From positions 1-37,652 of the forward strand of contig JAJFLP010000028.1 of assembly GCA_021772635.1 (NCBI GenBank): a DNA stretch of 37,652 nt, written 5' to 3'. The DNA comes from Verrucomicrobiota bacterium. GTDB taxonomy: Bacteria > Verrucomicrobiota > Lentisphaeria > JABSQK01 > JAJFLO01. Below, in pieces: positions 7,873 to 16,194 of the stretch (positions are counted from its first letter, which is position 1; each line of letters starts with the position of its first letter). The position numbers and the translations under genes are program-made. The notes beneath the pieces were generated by a model, which worked only from the letters and a program-made list of their open reading frames with translations, was not told the DNA's origin and searched no databases.

Positions 7873-10800
7873 TTAAGTTTCCGCCACTCGCAATACGTTA
7901 GCCAATGTGTTCAGAAGGATCTCAGCCGCAAATGGTTTTGTTAAATAGGCGTCTATTTCCTCCTCAAGCTCATCTGTCAGCTTAGTATGCGAGTGAATAC
8001 CGCTCATAAGAATTATTTTGATCGCGTTATCAATCGATCTTAAGGCTGGAATTGCCGTTGTGCCGTCCATGACGGGCATGTCGATATCCATTATCACGGC
8101 CGCAATATTGTTTGCCTCCCTTGCCAGTTCGCGTATCGCCTCTGCCCCATTAGATGCTGTTAACGCCTGATAGCCGTAACATTCGAGGCTTTCTTTTACG
8201 ATTTCACGAATCGACGCCTCATCGTCGACCACCAGTACAATTTCTCCATGTCCTTTCGGCAGAGCGACGTTGAGATAGACGGTTTCCTCAAGTGATTCTG
8301 TTTTCACTACCGGCAAGTAAATTTCGAAGGTGGTTCCTGTTCCTACCTTGCTCCTAATATCTACAAGTCCTTTATGATCCGTTAGAATACCCAAAGACGT
8401 GGCTAATCCTAACCCCGTCCCTTTGCCGATATCTTTAGTTGTGAAATACGGTTCGAATATTCTATCGATAATTTCTTTCGGAATCCCTGAACCGGTATCG
8501 GTGACGTTGACTACCACATACGATCCGCACTTTATTTTTTGGGACATCATCGCGTAGCTTTTATCAATAACCACATTTCGGGCCGTAATTCTGATTTCTC
8601 CGCCGTCCGGCATTGCGTCCCGCGCGTTGACACATAGATTCAGGAAGACCTGATGCAATTGCGTGGCATCCCCCAATACCGTATTCAAATCGCGCGGAAC
8701 TTCGATTTTTAGAGTGACATCGTTGGGTAGAGTGTCGTGGATCATATCTTTGACTTCTTTGATGATATCATTGATTTGCAGCAACCGCTTTTCACTCTCG
8801 GATCCGCGCGCGAATGTAAAGATCTGTTTTACAAGTCCGGCGCCGCGTTTTGCGCTTGTCTCTATCGTCTCCAGAATCTTGCCGAACTCATCCTGCGGCA
8901 GCTTCATTTTCAGCATTTGGATTGCAAGTAATATCGGTGCAAGGACGTTATTCAGATCGTGTGCAATGCCCCCTGCCAGCGTTCCGATGCTGTCGATGCG
9001 CTGAGAACGGAGCAACTGCTGTTCGTTAATCATCTTTTCGGTAATATCCGCATTAACCATCAGAATCGCTTTGGCCTGTTTCTTCTCATCCAGCATGACC
9101 GTGCAGACGCTTTCGACGGTTAATTTCTTCCCATCGCGTGAGGTATGACTCAATACCGTGCGCCACTCGCCAGTCACCCTGTTTTCCACTCTGATTTTAT
9201 CGATTGTTGATATAGAACTATCGTTCACAAGCGCGCCCATCTCCTTACCCAATACCTCACTTGCCTCGTAACCATATAGTTTTTGGGCACCCTTGTTCCA
9301 GTAAATGATCTTATTATTCAGATCCAGCACCAGCACTGCATCCGCGGTGATATCCAATAAAGCGGCTTGTTCCCGGACCCGCTGTTCAGACCGCTTGATT
9401 TCCGCAATCTTTCCCAGCGACGAACAGTAAATCGCAAGAATATCCTGTTTTATATCAGTTATCTCGGCCCCGCTGATCGCTGTATCGTTGACGAAAATGC
9501 CGAACGCCGTATTCGATGTGTCTGATGCTGGAATGGGTGTAATAACCACGCGGCCTTTGTCAATTTTTATGACTTCCTTACCACTCGGATAGGAGCCCGC
9601 TTCCTCTACCGTTGTCCACTGCTTATCACTCCCAATCAACGCATTGAATCGATTCTTCCACACCTTATCCATCGGCATCGTCAAGTCCTGATCGTCTGTC
9701 GTTCGACCGTTCATATCGGTCCCGAACGTTCCTTTGACCTTGCCGTCATCCTCAACAAAAATGGCGCAACGCTCGATATCCAGTTTTTCCCTCGCCAGTT
9801 CGACTGCCCGGCGAAACAGAGATTCCATATCCGGACAGGCAATCAGTTCGTCCGTCGCTTCGACGACCGTTTGCAAAGAACTGGCCATAAACCTCTCGCG
9901 CTCTTTAGACCCTGTCTCCTCGGTGATATCCCGTTTAATTGCGATGAAATTCGCAATCTTTCCATCATCATTCTTAACCGGTGTAATCGTCATTTCTTCG
10001 TTATAATGACTCCCGTCTTTTCGACAATTAATCAGTTCGCCCTGCCAAACCTCGCCGGCAAGAATGGTCGTCCATAAATCATGATAAAAAGCCTTATCCT
10101 GTTCTGTCGATTGCAGTATTCGCGAATTCTGTCCAACCAGTTCATCCAGTGTGTACCCGGTTAATTTTGTTACCGCCGGATTAGCCCAGGTTATTTTGCC
10201 ATCGGCGGCGGTGATGAGAATCCCGTTCGCGGCGGAATGCAGAGCGGTTGCCTGTAGATGCAATTGCTCTTCTGCCCGTCTTCTTTCAGTGACGTCACGA
10301 AGTGAAGCAAGATAAGCATCTTCATTTTCCCACGTGACTTCAACCACCCGGATTTCCGCTATGGCTGCTTTCCCATCTCCTCGAATGATGTCAAGTTCCG
10401 CCGTTTGACCTGCCACTATCGGGAAACCGAACTGCTCGTTGATGAGTTCATCGGCCTTACGGCCAAAAAGAGCTTCCGCTGCCGGATTGATAAAACGAAT
10501 AACTCCGTTGGTGTCGATGACGACCGTACCGTCAATATTTTTCTCTATAATGTAGCAAAGCTGATTGCGGCTGGACTGTAACTCCTCGGACTGATGCGCC
10601 AGAGTCGCCATCAGCTTGTGCCGTTCGAGGGCATACCGGATCGCGCGCTGCAACGAGTTGCCATCCAGTTCACCTTTGATCATATAGTCCTGTGCACCTG
10701 CCGTAGCTGCCTTTAAACGCACTTCTTCATCGCCGGCTCCAGTGCAAATGATGATCGGCACGTGTGGCGCTTGAGCGCTGACGTGACGAAAGGTATCAAG

Positions 10801-11094
10801 TCCGCGGCTGTCCGGGAGAGACAAATCCAGCAGGATGAGGTCAACATTGCTTTCTTTTATACACTTTAACCCGGACGAAAGGGAATCGGCAAACTCAAGT
10901 TCAAAGTGATAGGCGCTGGGTGTTGCCAGCGCTTCCTTAGTGAGGAGAACATCATCGGGGTTGTCCTCTATCAACAAAACCGCGATAAATTGCGATCCTC
11001 CTTCGCCATGATCGTTACGATGGATCGGTTCTTTACTTGCGACCGTCTCCGCCCCCGGGGGGGCACCGGTTGAAATTTGCAATTCTTTACTCAT
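7873..11094 (-). CDS. Cytoplasmic hybrid histidine kinase REC-PAS-PAS-GAF-PAS-HisKA-HATPase-REC
   Basis: A 1073-aa protein with no membrane helix. Domain order: receiver 1 (about 37-158, phospho-acceptor D90), PAS 1 (about 172-275), PAS 2 (about 282-395), a GAF-like region (about 400-565), PAS 3 (about 572-690), HisKA with H712 in GGIAHDLNN, an ATPase domain with N823 and motifs DTGSG and GTGLGL, and receiver 2 (about 951-1073, D1003). The two receivers suggest input control by another kinase and phosphorelay or feedback at the C-terminus. It is a paralog of the kinases at 34147-37023 and 19626-22055. Residues 565-720 are especially close to the former. The ATG at 11094 lacks a clear Shine-Dalgarno. 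It lies 13 bp from the stop of a kaiC fragment, so this kinase may once have been cotranscribed behind a kaiC gene. Confidence 0.95.
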   Translation of the reverse strand: MSKELQISTGAPPGAETVASKEPIHRNDHGEGGSQFIAVLLIEDNPDDVLLTKEALATPSAYHFELEFADSLSSGLKCIKESNVDLILLDLSLPDSRGLDTFRHVSAQAPHVPIIICTGAGDEEVRLKAATAGAQDYMIKGELDGNSLQRAIRYALERHKLMATLAHQSEELQSSRNQLCYIIEKNIDGTVVIDTNGVIRFINPAAEALFGRKADELINEQFGFPIVAGQTAELDIIRGDGKAAIAEIRVVEVTWENEDAYLASLRDVTERRRAEEQLHLQATALHSAANGILITAADGKITWANPAVTKLTGYTLDELVGQNSRILQSTEQDKAFYHDLWTTILAGEVWQGELINCRKDGSHYNEEMTITPVKNDDGKIANFIAIKRDITEETGSKERERFMASSLQTVVEATDELIACPDMESLFRRAVELAREKLDIERCAIFVEDDGKVKGTFGTDMNGRTTDDQDLTMPMDKVWKNRFNALIGSDKQWTTVEEAGSYPSGKEVIKIDKGRVVITPIPASDTSNTAFGIFVNDTAISGAEITDIKQDILAIYCSSLGKIAEIKRSEQRVREQAALLDITADAVLVLDLNNKIIYWNKGAQKLYGYEASEVLGKEMGALVNDSSISTIDKIRVENRVTGEWRTVLSHTSRDGKKLTVESVCTVMLDEKKQAKAILMVNADITEKMINEQQLLRSQRIDSIGTLAGGIAHDLNNVLAPILLAIQMLKMKLPQDEFGKILETIETSAKRGAGLVKQIFTFARGSESEKRLLQINDIIKEVKDMIHDTLPNDVTLKIEVPRDLNTVLGDATQLHQVFLNLCVNARDAMPDGGEIRITARNVVIDKSYAMMSQKIKCGSYVVVNVTDTGSGIPKEIIDRIFEPYFTTKDIGKGTGLGLATSLGILTDHKGLVDIRSKVGTGTTFEIYLPVVKTESLEETVYLNVALPKGHGEIVLVVDDEASIREIVKESLECYGYQALTASNGAEAIRELAREANNIAAVIMDIDMPVMDGTTAIPALRSIDNAIKIILMSGIHSHTKLTDELEEEIDAYLTKPFAAEILLNTLANVLRVAET

Positions 11095-11107
11095 AAAATT
11101 GGTCGGG

Positions 11108-11282
11108 TTAAAACATCTCTCCGAGCTGATCGCGTTCTGTCGGACCGGAACTGGTCGGGATGCCTAGAATGATGTTGTTAATATTTTTGAACGGACTTCC
11201 GATGTGGAGTCCCTGAGTATCAATGGTGAATTCACGAATCTGTTTCTCATGCTGGGAACCGCGCATTTTGATAATCGCAATT
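11108..11282 (-). pseudogene. 3' remnant of a second kaiC-like gene
   Basis: Minus-strand translation gives about 57 codons beginning IIKMRGSQHEKQIREFTID and ending GEMF with a TAA at 11108-11110. This lines up with residues 448-506 of the intact KaiC in this window (VLKMRGSMHDKDIREFTID, then a conserved G-HIG--F-N motif). An in-frame TGA lies just upstream of the similarity, and the sequence then changes into the TTCCGGAGCG end of a repeat element near 11294. About 450 upstream codons of the family are missing. There is no start signal, so this is a dead fragment. Its divergence from the intact gene shows it came from a different kaiC. Confidence 0.85.
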
Positions 11283-11293
11283 CAGCATCAGCC

Positions 11294-11490
11294 GTTCCGG
11301 AGCGCTGTTGGAGTTCACTGCTTTAGCTGTGTTCCGTAAGCGACTAGCCAACACAACTGAAGTTGTGAACTCCAACGTGTGCTTCGCCCGTGTAATCCGG
11401 AATACTGCTGGACAGGCTGTTGGAGTTCACTGCTTTAGCTGTGTTCTGTTAGCGATTAGCCAGCACAACTGAAGTTGTGAACTCCAACGA
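11294..11490. repeat. Two consecutive convergent REP-like hairpin pairs
   Basis: Units at 11307-11331, 11352-11376, 11419-11443 and 11464-11488 form two inverted pairs. Each pair holds a 20-bp spacer related to TTCCGTTAGCGGCTAGCCAG. The stems read CACAAC/GTTGTG or GCTGTG types. The block separates the kaiC remnant from the broken REC gene and appears to have replaced sequence that once continued the REC reading frame. Confidence 0.88.
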
Positions 11491-11516
11491 AGCAGCTTCG
11501 CGAAGTTCCTGATTCC

Positions 11517-11948
11517 TTAGTTCATTCTCTTTAAATTGTTCCAGTTCCATCTGAAGCCGGGTTCGCTCAATTGCATAGCGCGTATGAGCAATTTGCTCTC
11601 CACATCCCCTTTCACCAAATAATCCTGCGCACCTCTATACACGGCCTTTACGCCGACTGATTCGTCTTCGAGCCCGGTGAGGACGACTATCGGAATAGTC
11701 GGCGCCTGACTCTGAACTTTGTCAAACGTTTCAAGTCCCTGGCTGTCCGGCAGAGAAAGGTCCAATAGAACAATGTCGATCTCGCCGGCTTTAATACGTT
11801 CAAGTCCAGACGATAAATCATCCGCGGATTCAAGCTTATATTGAGCGGGGATTGTTGCCGTCAGAATGTCCTGAATCAACGCCGCGTCGTCCGGGTTATC
11901 TTCAATAAGGAGCACGTCTATTTTCGAATATATGGGATCCGTTCGCAT
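11517..11948 (-). pseudogene. Frameshifted receiver-domain gene, truncated by repeats
   Basis: Residues 1-124 from ATG 11948 form a complete receiver: ED 16-17, phospho-acceptor D63, the TGLED segment, and K113 in DYLVKGD. It resembles the receivers of the kaiA-like gene and of the 7873 kinase. After R123-A124 the frame is lost and ends in MQLSEPGF... and a stop. The +1-shifted frame keeps the family's usual continuation, RYAIERTRLQMELEQFKE, followed by NELRNQELREAAS, and then runs into the hairpin repeat at 11488. Against sister genes (RAIRYA(I/V)ER) about 7 nt are missing between two ATACGC-like words. The longer frame start at 11990 is a GTG inside a repeat array and is unlikely. The truncated receiver might still be made and fold. 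Confidence 0.8.
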
Positions 11949-12105
11949 GTATTTCGTATTGCGTGTTTCGTGTTTCGTATTTCGTATCACTTACCACGCA
12001 CCACGTATCACGCACCACGTACCACGCACCACGTATCACGTATCACGCACCACGTATCACGCACCACGTACCACGTATCACGCACCACGTATCACGCATC
12101 ACGAA
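11949..12105. repeat. CACGTATCACGCAC decamer-type array
   Basis: About 15 imperfect units of 9-10 bp (CACGTATCAC, CACGCACCAC, CACGTACCAC) fill the gap between kaiC and the broken REC gene. The array runs directly into the kaiC stop codon at 12106-12108. Short open frames across it are artefacts. Confidence 0.9.
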
Positions 12106-13626
12106 TCATTCCGCAAACATCGACACAATTCTGTCTGTGTCTGATTCCTGATTAGCGGTATATACCGGGTGTCCGCCAAGAATGCCGGTGACATTGCGGA
12201 ACGTTTTGCCGATGTGCCTGCCTGTACCGTCGATGGTAAACTCGCGGATGTCCTTGTCGTGCATGGAACCGCGCATCTTGAGGACCGTTAGCCCGCGCCG
12301 CATCTCGCCAAACATCTCGACATATCGAAGAAGGATGATCGAGTCGGTAATCGTGGAAATATGTGCTTCCGTAATAGACGTTCCACCGACCAGTGTCGAT
12401 GTAGTAGACGTAAAAAGTCCGGCGGTTTCCTGGTCTTTGATGAAGGAGGAAAGGGCAATGACAAATTCCCGGAATCCTCTTTCGGAAGAGCCTCGTTCAA
12501 GGGCTGAGAGGCTGTCCACGGCGATGCGGTGGGGTTTGAATTCTTCAATAAGGTCTTTGATTCGGATCAGATGATCCTCCAGCCCCATGGTTTCCGGATA
12601 CTCGCAAACGACCTTGAGCTGGCCCTCCGCTTCCATTTTGTCGTAATCGATTCCCCAGCCGGTTGCGTTCCGGGCGAGCTGTTCGCGGCTCTCTTCAAAG
12701 GCGAATAGCAAACACCGTTCGCCTGCAATGGCGCCTCCATGAATAAATTCAGTGGTCATCAGGGTCTTGCCGGTTCCGGTCGCGCCGGATACCAGGATGA
12801 TGGAATCGCGAAAGAATCCACCGCCGCACATCTTGTCCAGTTCCTTATTTCCGGAGGTGATGCGGACATTCGATGATTTTTGCTTCAGTTCCATGGCCGA
12901 CAGCGGGATCAGGATAACGCCTTGGCCCGGCATGATCGTAAACGGCCATTCACCCTTCTGATGGGAGCATCCCCGAAACTTGAGTATCTCCATGGTCCGG
13001 CGACGTTTTTCTGACTCGAGAACATTTCGCAGAATGATCACGTTGTCGGCGACAAATTCTTCGATTCCATGGCGAGAAACATCGCCGTATTCGGTATTGC
13101 GTTCGGCGGTGATGATGGCGGTGACGCCCAGTTTTTTCAAACCTACGGCGATGCGAAAAAGCTCAGAGCGCACCTTTGACACGTCCTGATACTGAGCAAA
13201 AATGGCGCTGATCGAGTCCATCGATACGCGCACGGCACCTACTTTTCTGACGGCATGTTCAATCCGCGCCAGAAGCCCACCAAAATCAAAATCGCCGGAG
13301 GTGACGCATTCCACCCCCGGGTCGGGGCTGGCGTCGACGAATGCCCATTTGCCTTCGGACTCCAACGCTGCGATATCCCAGCCTAATCCCACCATGTTTT
13401 TGCGGATATCATCCGGGCATTCTTCAAACGTGATAAACACGGCCGATTGGTCAAATTTTATAATTCCCTCAACCAGAAACTGAACGCCGAGGACAGTTTT
13501 GGCGCTGCCCGCCGTTCCTGAAATCAGGGTCGTTCGTCCCTTGGGTAGCCCACCATTTGATACCTGATCGAATCCGGCGATACCGGTCGGTAGTTTTTCG
13601 AAAATAACATCGATTTTTTTTGGCAT
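12106..13626 (-). CDS. kaiC: KaiC-like double-domain ATPase/autokinase
   Basis: A 506-aa protein with two RecA-like halves, as in circadian KaiC (519 aa in Synechococcus). Domain CI: Walker A GTAGSAKT (37-44), the catalytic glutamate pair E68-E69 (FITFEE), and Walker B ending D137. Domain CII: Walker A GATGTGKT (281-288), E311-E312 (FAFEE), and Walker B VDS at 370-372. The CII phosphorylation motif of KaiC is preserved as T419-E-A-H-I-S424-T425, equivalent to T426, S431 and T432. Autokinase and ATPase activity are therefore expected (family knowledge). The C-terminal tail after GGHPVY is about a dozen residues shorter than in the cyanobacterial protein, and that is where KaiA binds. The ATG at 13626 has AAAGGA 8 bp upstream and lies 12 bp after kaiB, so the two genes are surely cotranscribed. 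Confidence 0.96.
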   Translation of the reverse strand: MPKKIDVIFEKLPTGIAGFDQVSNGGLPKGRTTLISGTAGSAKTVLGVQFLVEGIIKFDQSAVFITFEECPDDIRKNMVGLGWDIAALESEGKWAFVDASPDPGVECVTSGDFDFGGLLARIEHAVRKVGAVRVSMDSISAIFAQYQDVSKVRSELFRIAVGLKKLGVTAIITAERNTEYGDVSRHGIEEFVADNVIILRNVLESEKRRRTMEILKFRGCSHQKGEWPFTIMPGQGVILIPLSAMELKQKSSNVRITSGNKELDKMCGGGFFRDSIILVSGATGTGKTLMTTEFIHGGAIAGERCLLFAFEESREQLARNATGWGIDYDKMEAEGQLKVVCEYPETMGLEDHLIRIKDLIEEFKPHRIAVDSLSALERGSSERGFREFVIALSSFIKDQETAGLFTSTTSTLVGGTSITEAHISTITDSIILLRYVEMFGEMRRGLTVLKMRGSMHDKDIREFTIDGTGRHIGKTFRNVTGILGGHPVYTANQESDTDRIVSMFAE

Positions 13627-13638
13627 GGTCGTATTCCT

Positions 13639-13932
13639 TTACAGTGGTGTTTTGTGAGACGGAACAATATCAAGCCCTAAAAGGACTTTGTCTTGATCGG
13701 TTAAGTCCCCGATGATACGCCGAAGTGGGGGCGGCAGCGCTTTTATAAGCGTCGGCGTTGCAAGGATTTTCTCGTTTTCCGCGAGTTGCGGGTTTTCCAA
13801 CACATCTATGACATTGAGTTCATATTCTTTGCCTAAATCGCTTTCACAGATTCGATTGAGATTTCCAATCGCCCGCTCGGATTTCGCCGTTTTGCCGGTT
13901 ATGTATAATTTTAATAGGATCTTGCCCATCAT
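13639..13932 (-). CDS. kaiB: KaiB clock protein
   Basis: A 97-aa protein that matches KaiB throughout: KLYITGKT near the N-terminus, [12 protein letters not shown] (41-52), [12 protein letters not shown] (58-69), RRIIGDL (71-77) and VLLGLD (83-88). The cis-proline LPPP and the GLD region, involved in fold switching in Synechococcus KaiB, are both kept. KaiB binds the CI ring of KaiC and, in cyanobacteria, sequesters KaiA. There are two adjacent ATG codons (13932 and 13929). AAAGGGA lies 4 bp before the first and 7 bp before the second, so the second may be used. The gene lies immediately upstream of kaiC. On its 5' side lie 435 bp of non-coding DNA with a long inverted repeat at 13979-14160. 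Confidence 0.97.
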   Translation of the reverse strand: MMGKILLKLYITGKTAKSERAIGNLNRICESDLGKEYELNVIDVLENPQLAENEKILATPTLIKALPPPLRRIIGDLTDQDKVLLGLDIVPSHKTPL

Positions 13933-13978
13933 AATTCCCTTTACTTGCGATTTATAAGTTTTATTTTTGTTGTTATAC

Positions 13979-14160
13979 TAACCTACATTATGCATAAACT
14001 TTCTATTGCGAATACGTATCTTGTTTCATCTAAAAGAGTTATGAAGAACGTCGGATCTCGAAATATTTCAATATTTTTTCACCCCGACAACCTCCATAAC
14101 TCATTAACCTAAAACAAGCTACGTATTCTCATGACGAAATTTGTGCATAATGCAGGCTAA
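13979..14160. repeat. Long imperfect inverted repeat upstream of kaiB
   Basis: Left arm about 13979-14054, right arm about 14083-14160. The outer ends read TAACCTACATTATGCATAAA and TTAGCCTGCATTATGCACAAA-type sequence in inverted orientation. Shared inner words include GAATACGTA, CTTGTTT, GAGTTATG and GTCGG. The roughly 28-bp loop is AT-rich. The arms are too long and imperfect for a simple intrinsic terminator. It could be a MITE or a regulatory cruciform in the kaiB leader. Confidence 0.75.
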
Positions 14161-14367
14161 TCATCAACAGGTTTTCGAAAACGGGAGTAAAATTCAGGTA
14201 GGTAATTCTATTTACTATCTTCTAAATTCTCTATACTTTCTGTATAGTAGTGACGCCTTTGGTCTGATTAATTCCGTTCCACGTTTCCCGTTCCCCTTCA
14301 CGCAACACGAATCACGCAACACGTCTCACGCAACACGAATCACGCAACACGCCTCACGCAACACGCT
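14161..14367. repeat. kaiA-like/kaiB spacer with CACGCAACACG array
   Basis: 14161-14290 is AT-rich unique sequence without a gene. From about 14297 imperfect units of CACGCAACACGAAT type run up to and through the stop codon of the kaiA-like gene (14368-14370). Confidence 0.8.
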
Positions 14368-15258
14368 TCACGATTCACGCTGCACGGGTCGCCATGAATT
14401 ACTGCGATAATACACCGCCAGGTACCCCATCAGTTCCAATACCAGAAGACGACCCTCCTCAGTCATCGTATCAACCATTTTGGCCGTGGCGTCCTCTGCT
14501 TTATTCCTCAGAGCTGTACTATATATTTCTACCACATCTCGCGGTCCGCCCTTGAGAAAACCGATCTCATCGGCGATTGAACGGAGTTCTTGAGACAAGT
14601 TATATTTTCCTTTGAAGGTCAAGCGTTCGACGGCCAGATCGAGTAAGTTTTCCCAACGCTGAACGAGGATATTAAAGTTGTCCACCCCGGCTTCACTAAG
14701 CGGCGCAAAGCCAAAAGACTGAGCTGTTATGTGGGTAGACGCGGATTCCGAAAAGCGATCAAGGTTTTGTAATTCGCGTTCACGCGCTGCCTGTTGTCGA
14801 GCTGCGTTCAGTTCGGTCTGGAGCGTGTGACGTTCGACAGCGTAACGGATGGCGCGAACCAGTATGTCGCTGTCCAGTCGTATCTTGGTTAGATAATCCT
14901 GGGCACCTTTAGCCAGAGACTTCACGGCAATCGCTTCGTCCCGTAATCCGGTCAGTACGATAATTGGTATATTCGGAGCCTTGCCAATCATCTTTTGAAC
15001 GGTGTCAAGCCCTTGACTATCAGGTAAGGACAGGTCTAACAGGATGACGTCAAATTGCTCTTGATCAAGGTGGGTGGATGCCTCGCTGAGCATGCCGGCG
15101 AGTTGCAGATCATATTTCTGGCCAGCCGCTTGCGCCAGAATATCTCTGATAACTTCGGCATCGTCGGGGCTATCCTCAACCAATAAAACCTTGAGTTTTT
15201 GGTTTTCCGCCACGACGGATTTCGGTTGCGTCTCAATAGTTTTTTGTTTTGGGCTCAT
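14368..15258 (-). CDS. Receiver domain fused to a KaiA-like C-terminal domain (KaiA3-type candidate)
   Basis: A 296-aa protein. The receiver (about 22-145) has ED 28-29, phospho-acceptor D75, T103 and K125. A helical linker follows (about 146-185). The C-terminal region (about 190-286) looks like the KaiA C-terminal domain: DVVEIYSTAL (241-250) aligns with the QVVEIH helix of KaiA, and EEGRLLVLELMGYLAVYYRS (267-286) with its YRL...I.HLCEMYRRS end, at nearly the same distance from the N-terminus (KaiA is 284 aa). Synechocystis KaiA3 (Sll0485) is known to be a receiver-KaiA chimera. Position upstream of kaiB and kaiC gives the canonical kaiA-kaiB-kaiC order. It may stimulate KaiC autophosphorylation under control of D75 (inference). 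The last residues (about QRES) and the stop come from a repeat array. No clear Shine-Dalgarno precedes the ATG. Confidence 0.8.
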   Translation of the reverse strand: MSPKQKTIETQPKSVVAENQKLKVLLVEDSPDDAEVIRDILAQAAGQKYDLQLAGMLSEASTHLDQEQFDVILLDLSLPDSQGLDTVQKMIGKAPNIPIIVLTGLRDEAIAVKSLAKGAQDYLTKIRLDSDILVRAIRYAVERHTLQTELNAARQQAARERELQNLDRFSESASTHITAQSFGFAPLSEAGVDNFNILVQRWENLLDLAVERLTFKGKYNLSQELRSIADEIGFLKGGPRDVVEIYSTALRNKAEDATAKMVDTMTEEGRLLVLELMGYLAVYYRSNSWRPVQRES

Positions 15259-15576
15259 GATATTTTCGATTTGCGATTTGCGATTGTTTACTTATTACGA
15301 TGATTTCGTGATGCGTGATTCGTGTTGCGTGACTCGTGTTGCGTGAAACGTGATTCGTGAAACGTGTTGCGTGTTGCGTGATGCGTGATTCGTGTTGCGC
15401 CACGTAAGTGGTCCCGCGACTGCGGGGTGATGATCCGGACTGAACACCGCTCACCGGCCACCAATCACTGCTCACTAATAACTGTTTACTACTTACTGAT
15501 AACTGCTCACTGATCACCGGCCACTGTTCACTATTCACTATTCACTACTCACCATTCACTACTCACTGTTCACTCT
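15259..15576. repeat. Two low-complexity arrays between the kaiA-like and rcp-like genes
   Basis: No gene seen. About 15306-15400 repeats GCGTGATTCGTGTT-type units. About 15441-15576 repeats 8-10-bp TCACTA/CTCACTGAT-type units. The second array ends at the base before the stop codon of the next gene (TAA, 15577-15579). Between them is a short GC-rich piece of CCCGCGACTGCGGGG type. Confidence 0.88.
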
Positions 15577-16011
15577 TTATTTTGACGGCAGCGTTGCCAC
15601 CAGGCCCCAGTAGAGGGCGACCTGTTTGACCACATCCTTTAGTCGATCAAAGTCGACGGGCTTTCTGATATATGTGCAGGCCCCCTCGTCGTATGATTTT
15701 ATGATATCCTCATCTCTATTACTCGTTGTGAGCATAATCACTGGAATGCGCCGAAGGGCGGTATCTGCTTTGATTTCCTTTAGCACTTCAAATCCATTTT
15801 TTTTCGGCATGTTGATGTCGAGCAGCAACAGCCCGGGCCTAGATACATCCTTGTATTCTCCCTCTTGTCGCAGATACCATATCGCTTCCTGCCCATCGCG
15901 TACGACATGTAAGCAGTTGGCGATTTTGGCTTCGACAAAGGCCTCTTCGATGAGAACGACGTCGTCGTCGTTGTCCTCCGCAAGTAGAATTTCGATAAGT
16001 TTAGTGTTCAT
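15577..16011 (-). CDS. Rcp1-type single-domain response regulator
   Basis: A 144-aa stand-alone receiver of the phytochrome-associated Rcp1 type, recognised by the LLLLDINMPKKNG core, TTSNRDED, the CYI/TYIRKPVDF motif and a long final helix. Acidic residues E12 and D13, phospho-acceptor D65, and the conserved Thr and Lys are present. It has no output domain, so it would act as a phosphate shuttle or through protein contact. The REC-HK immediately upstream (16195-17421) has a phytochrome-class HisKA and is its likely partner. The ATG at 16011 is preceded by AAAGG. It resembles the protein at 22125-22571, and both end (T/A)LPSK. Confidence 0.93.
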   Translation of the reverse strand: MNTKLIEILLAEDNDDDVVLIEEAFVEAKIANCLHVVRDGQEAIWYLRQEGEYKDVSRPGLLLLDINMPKKNGFEVLKEIKADTALRRIPVIMLTTSNRDEDIIKSYDEGACTYIRKPVDFDRLKDVVKQVALYWGLVATLPSK

Positions 16012-16194
16012 AATTGGACCTTTTCGGTTTTCGTGATTCTTGTTGCGTGAAACGTGTTGCGTGAAACGTGTCGCGTGTAACGTGATGCGTGTTGTTGTGG
16101 TGCCGTCGAATTACGAATTGCATTAGTTTGACGAAAGCATGTCCCTGTTCGAAACGCATCGCCATTAGCAGAAAACGTCCTCACGCTACACGTT
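16012..16194. repeat. GCGTGAAACGTGTT array between receiver and REC-HK genes
   Basis: Arrays at about 16026-16092 and 16179-16213 of CGTGTTGCGTGAAA-type units flank a short unique stretch. The second array overlaps the 3' end of the REC-HK reading frame. Confidence 0.8.

Noticed and set aside
11932..12155. Open frames rich in THHVSRTTYHAPR-type peptides
   Set aside because: They come from the CACGTATCAC array and have no independent start signal or family.
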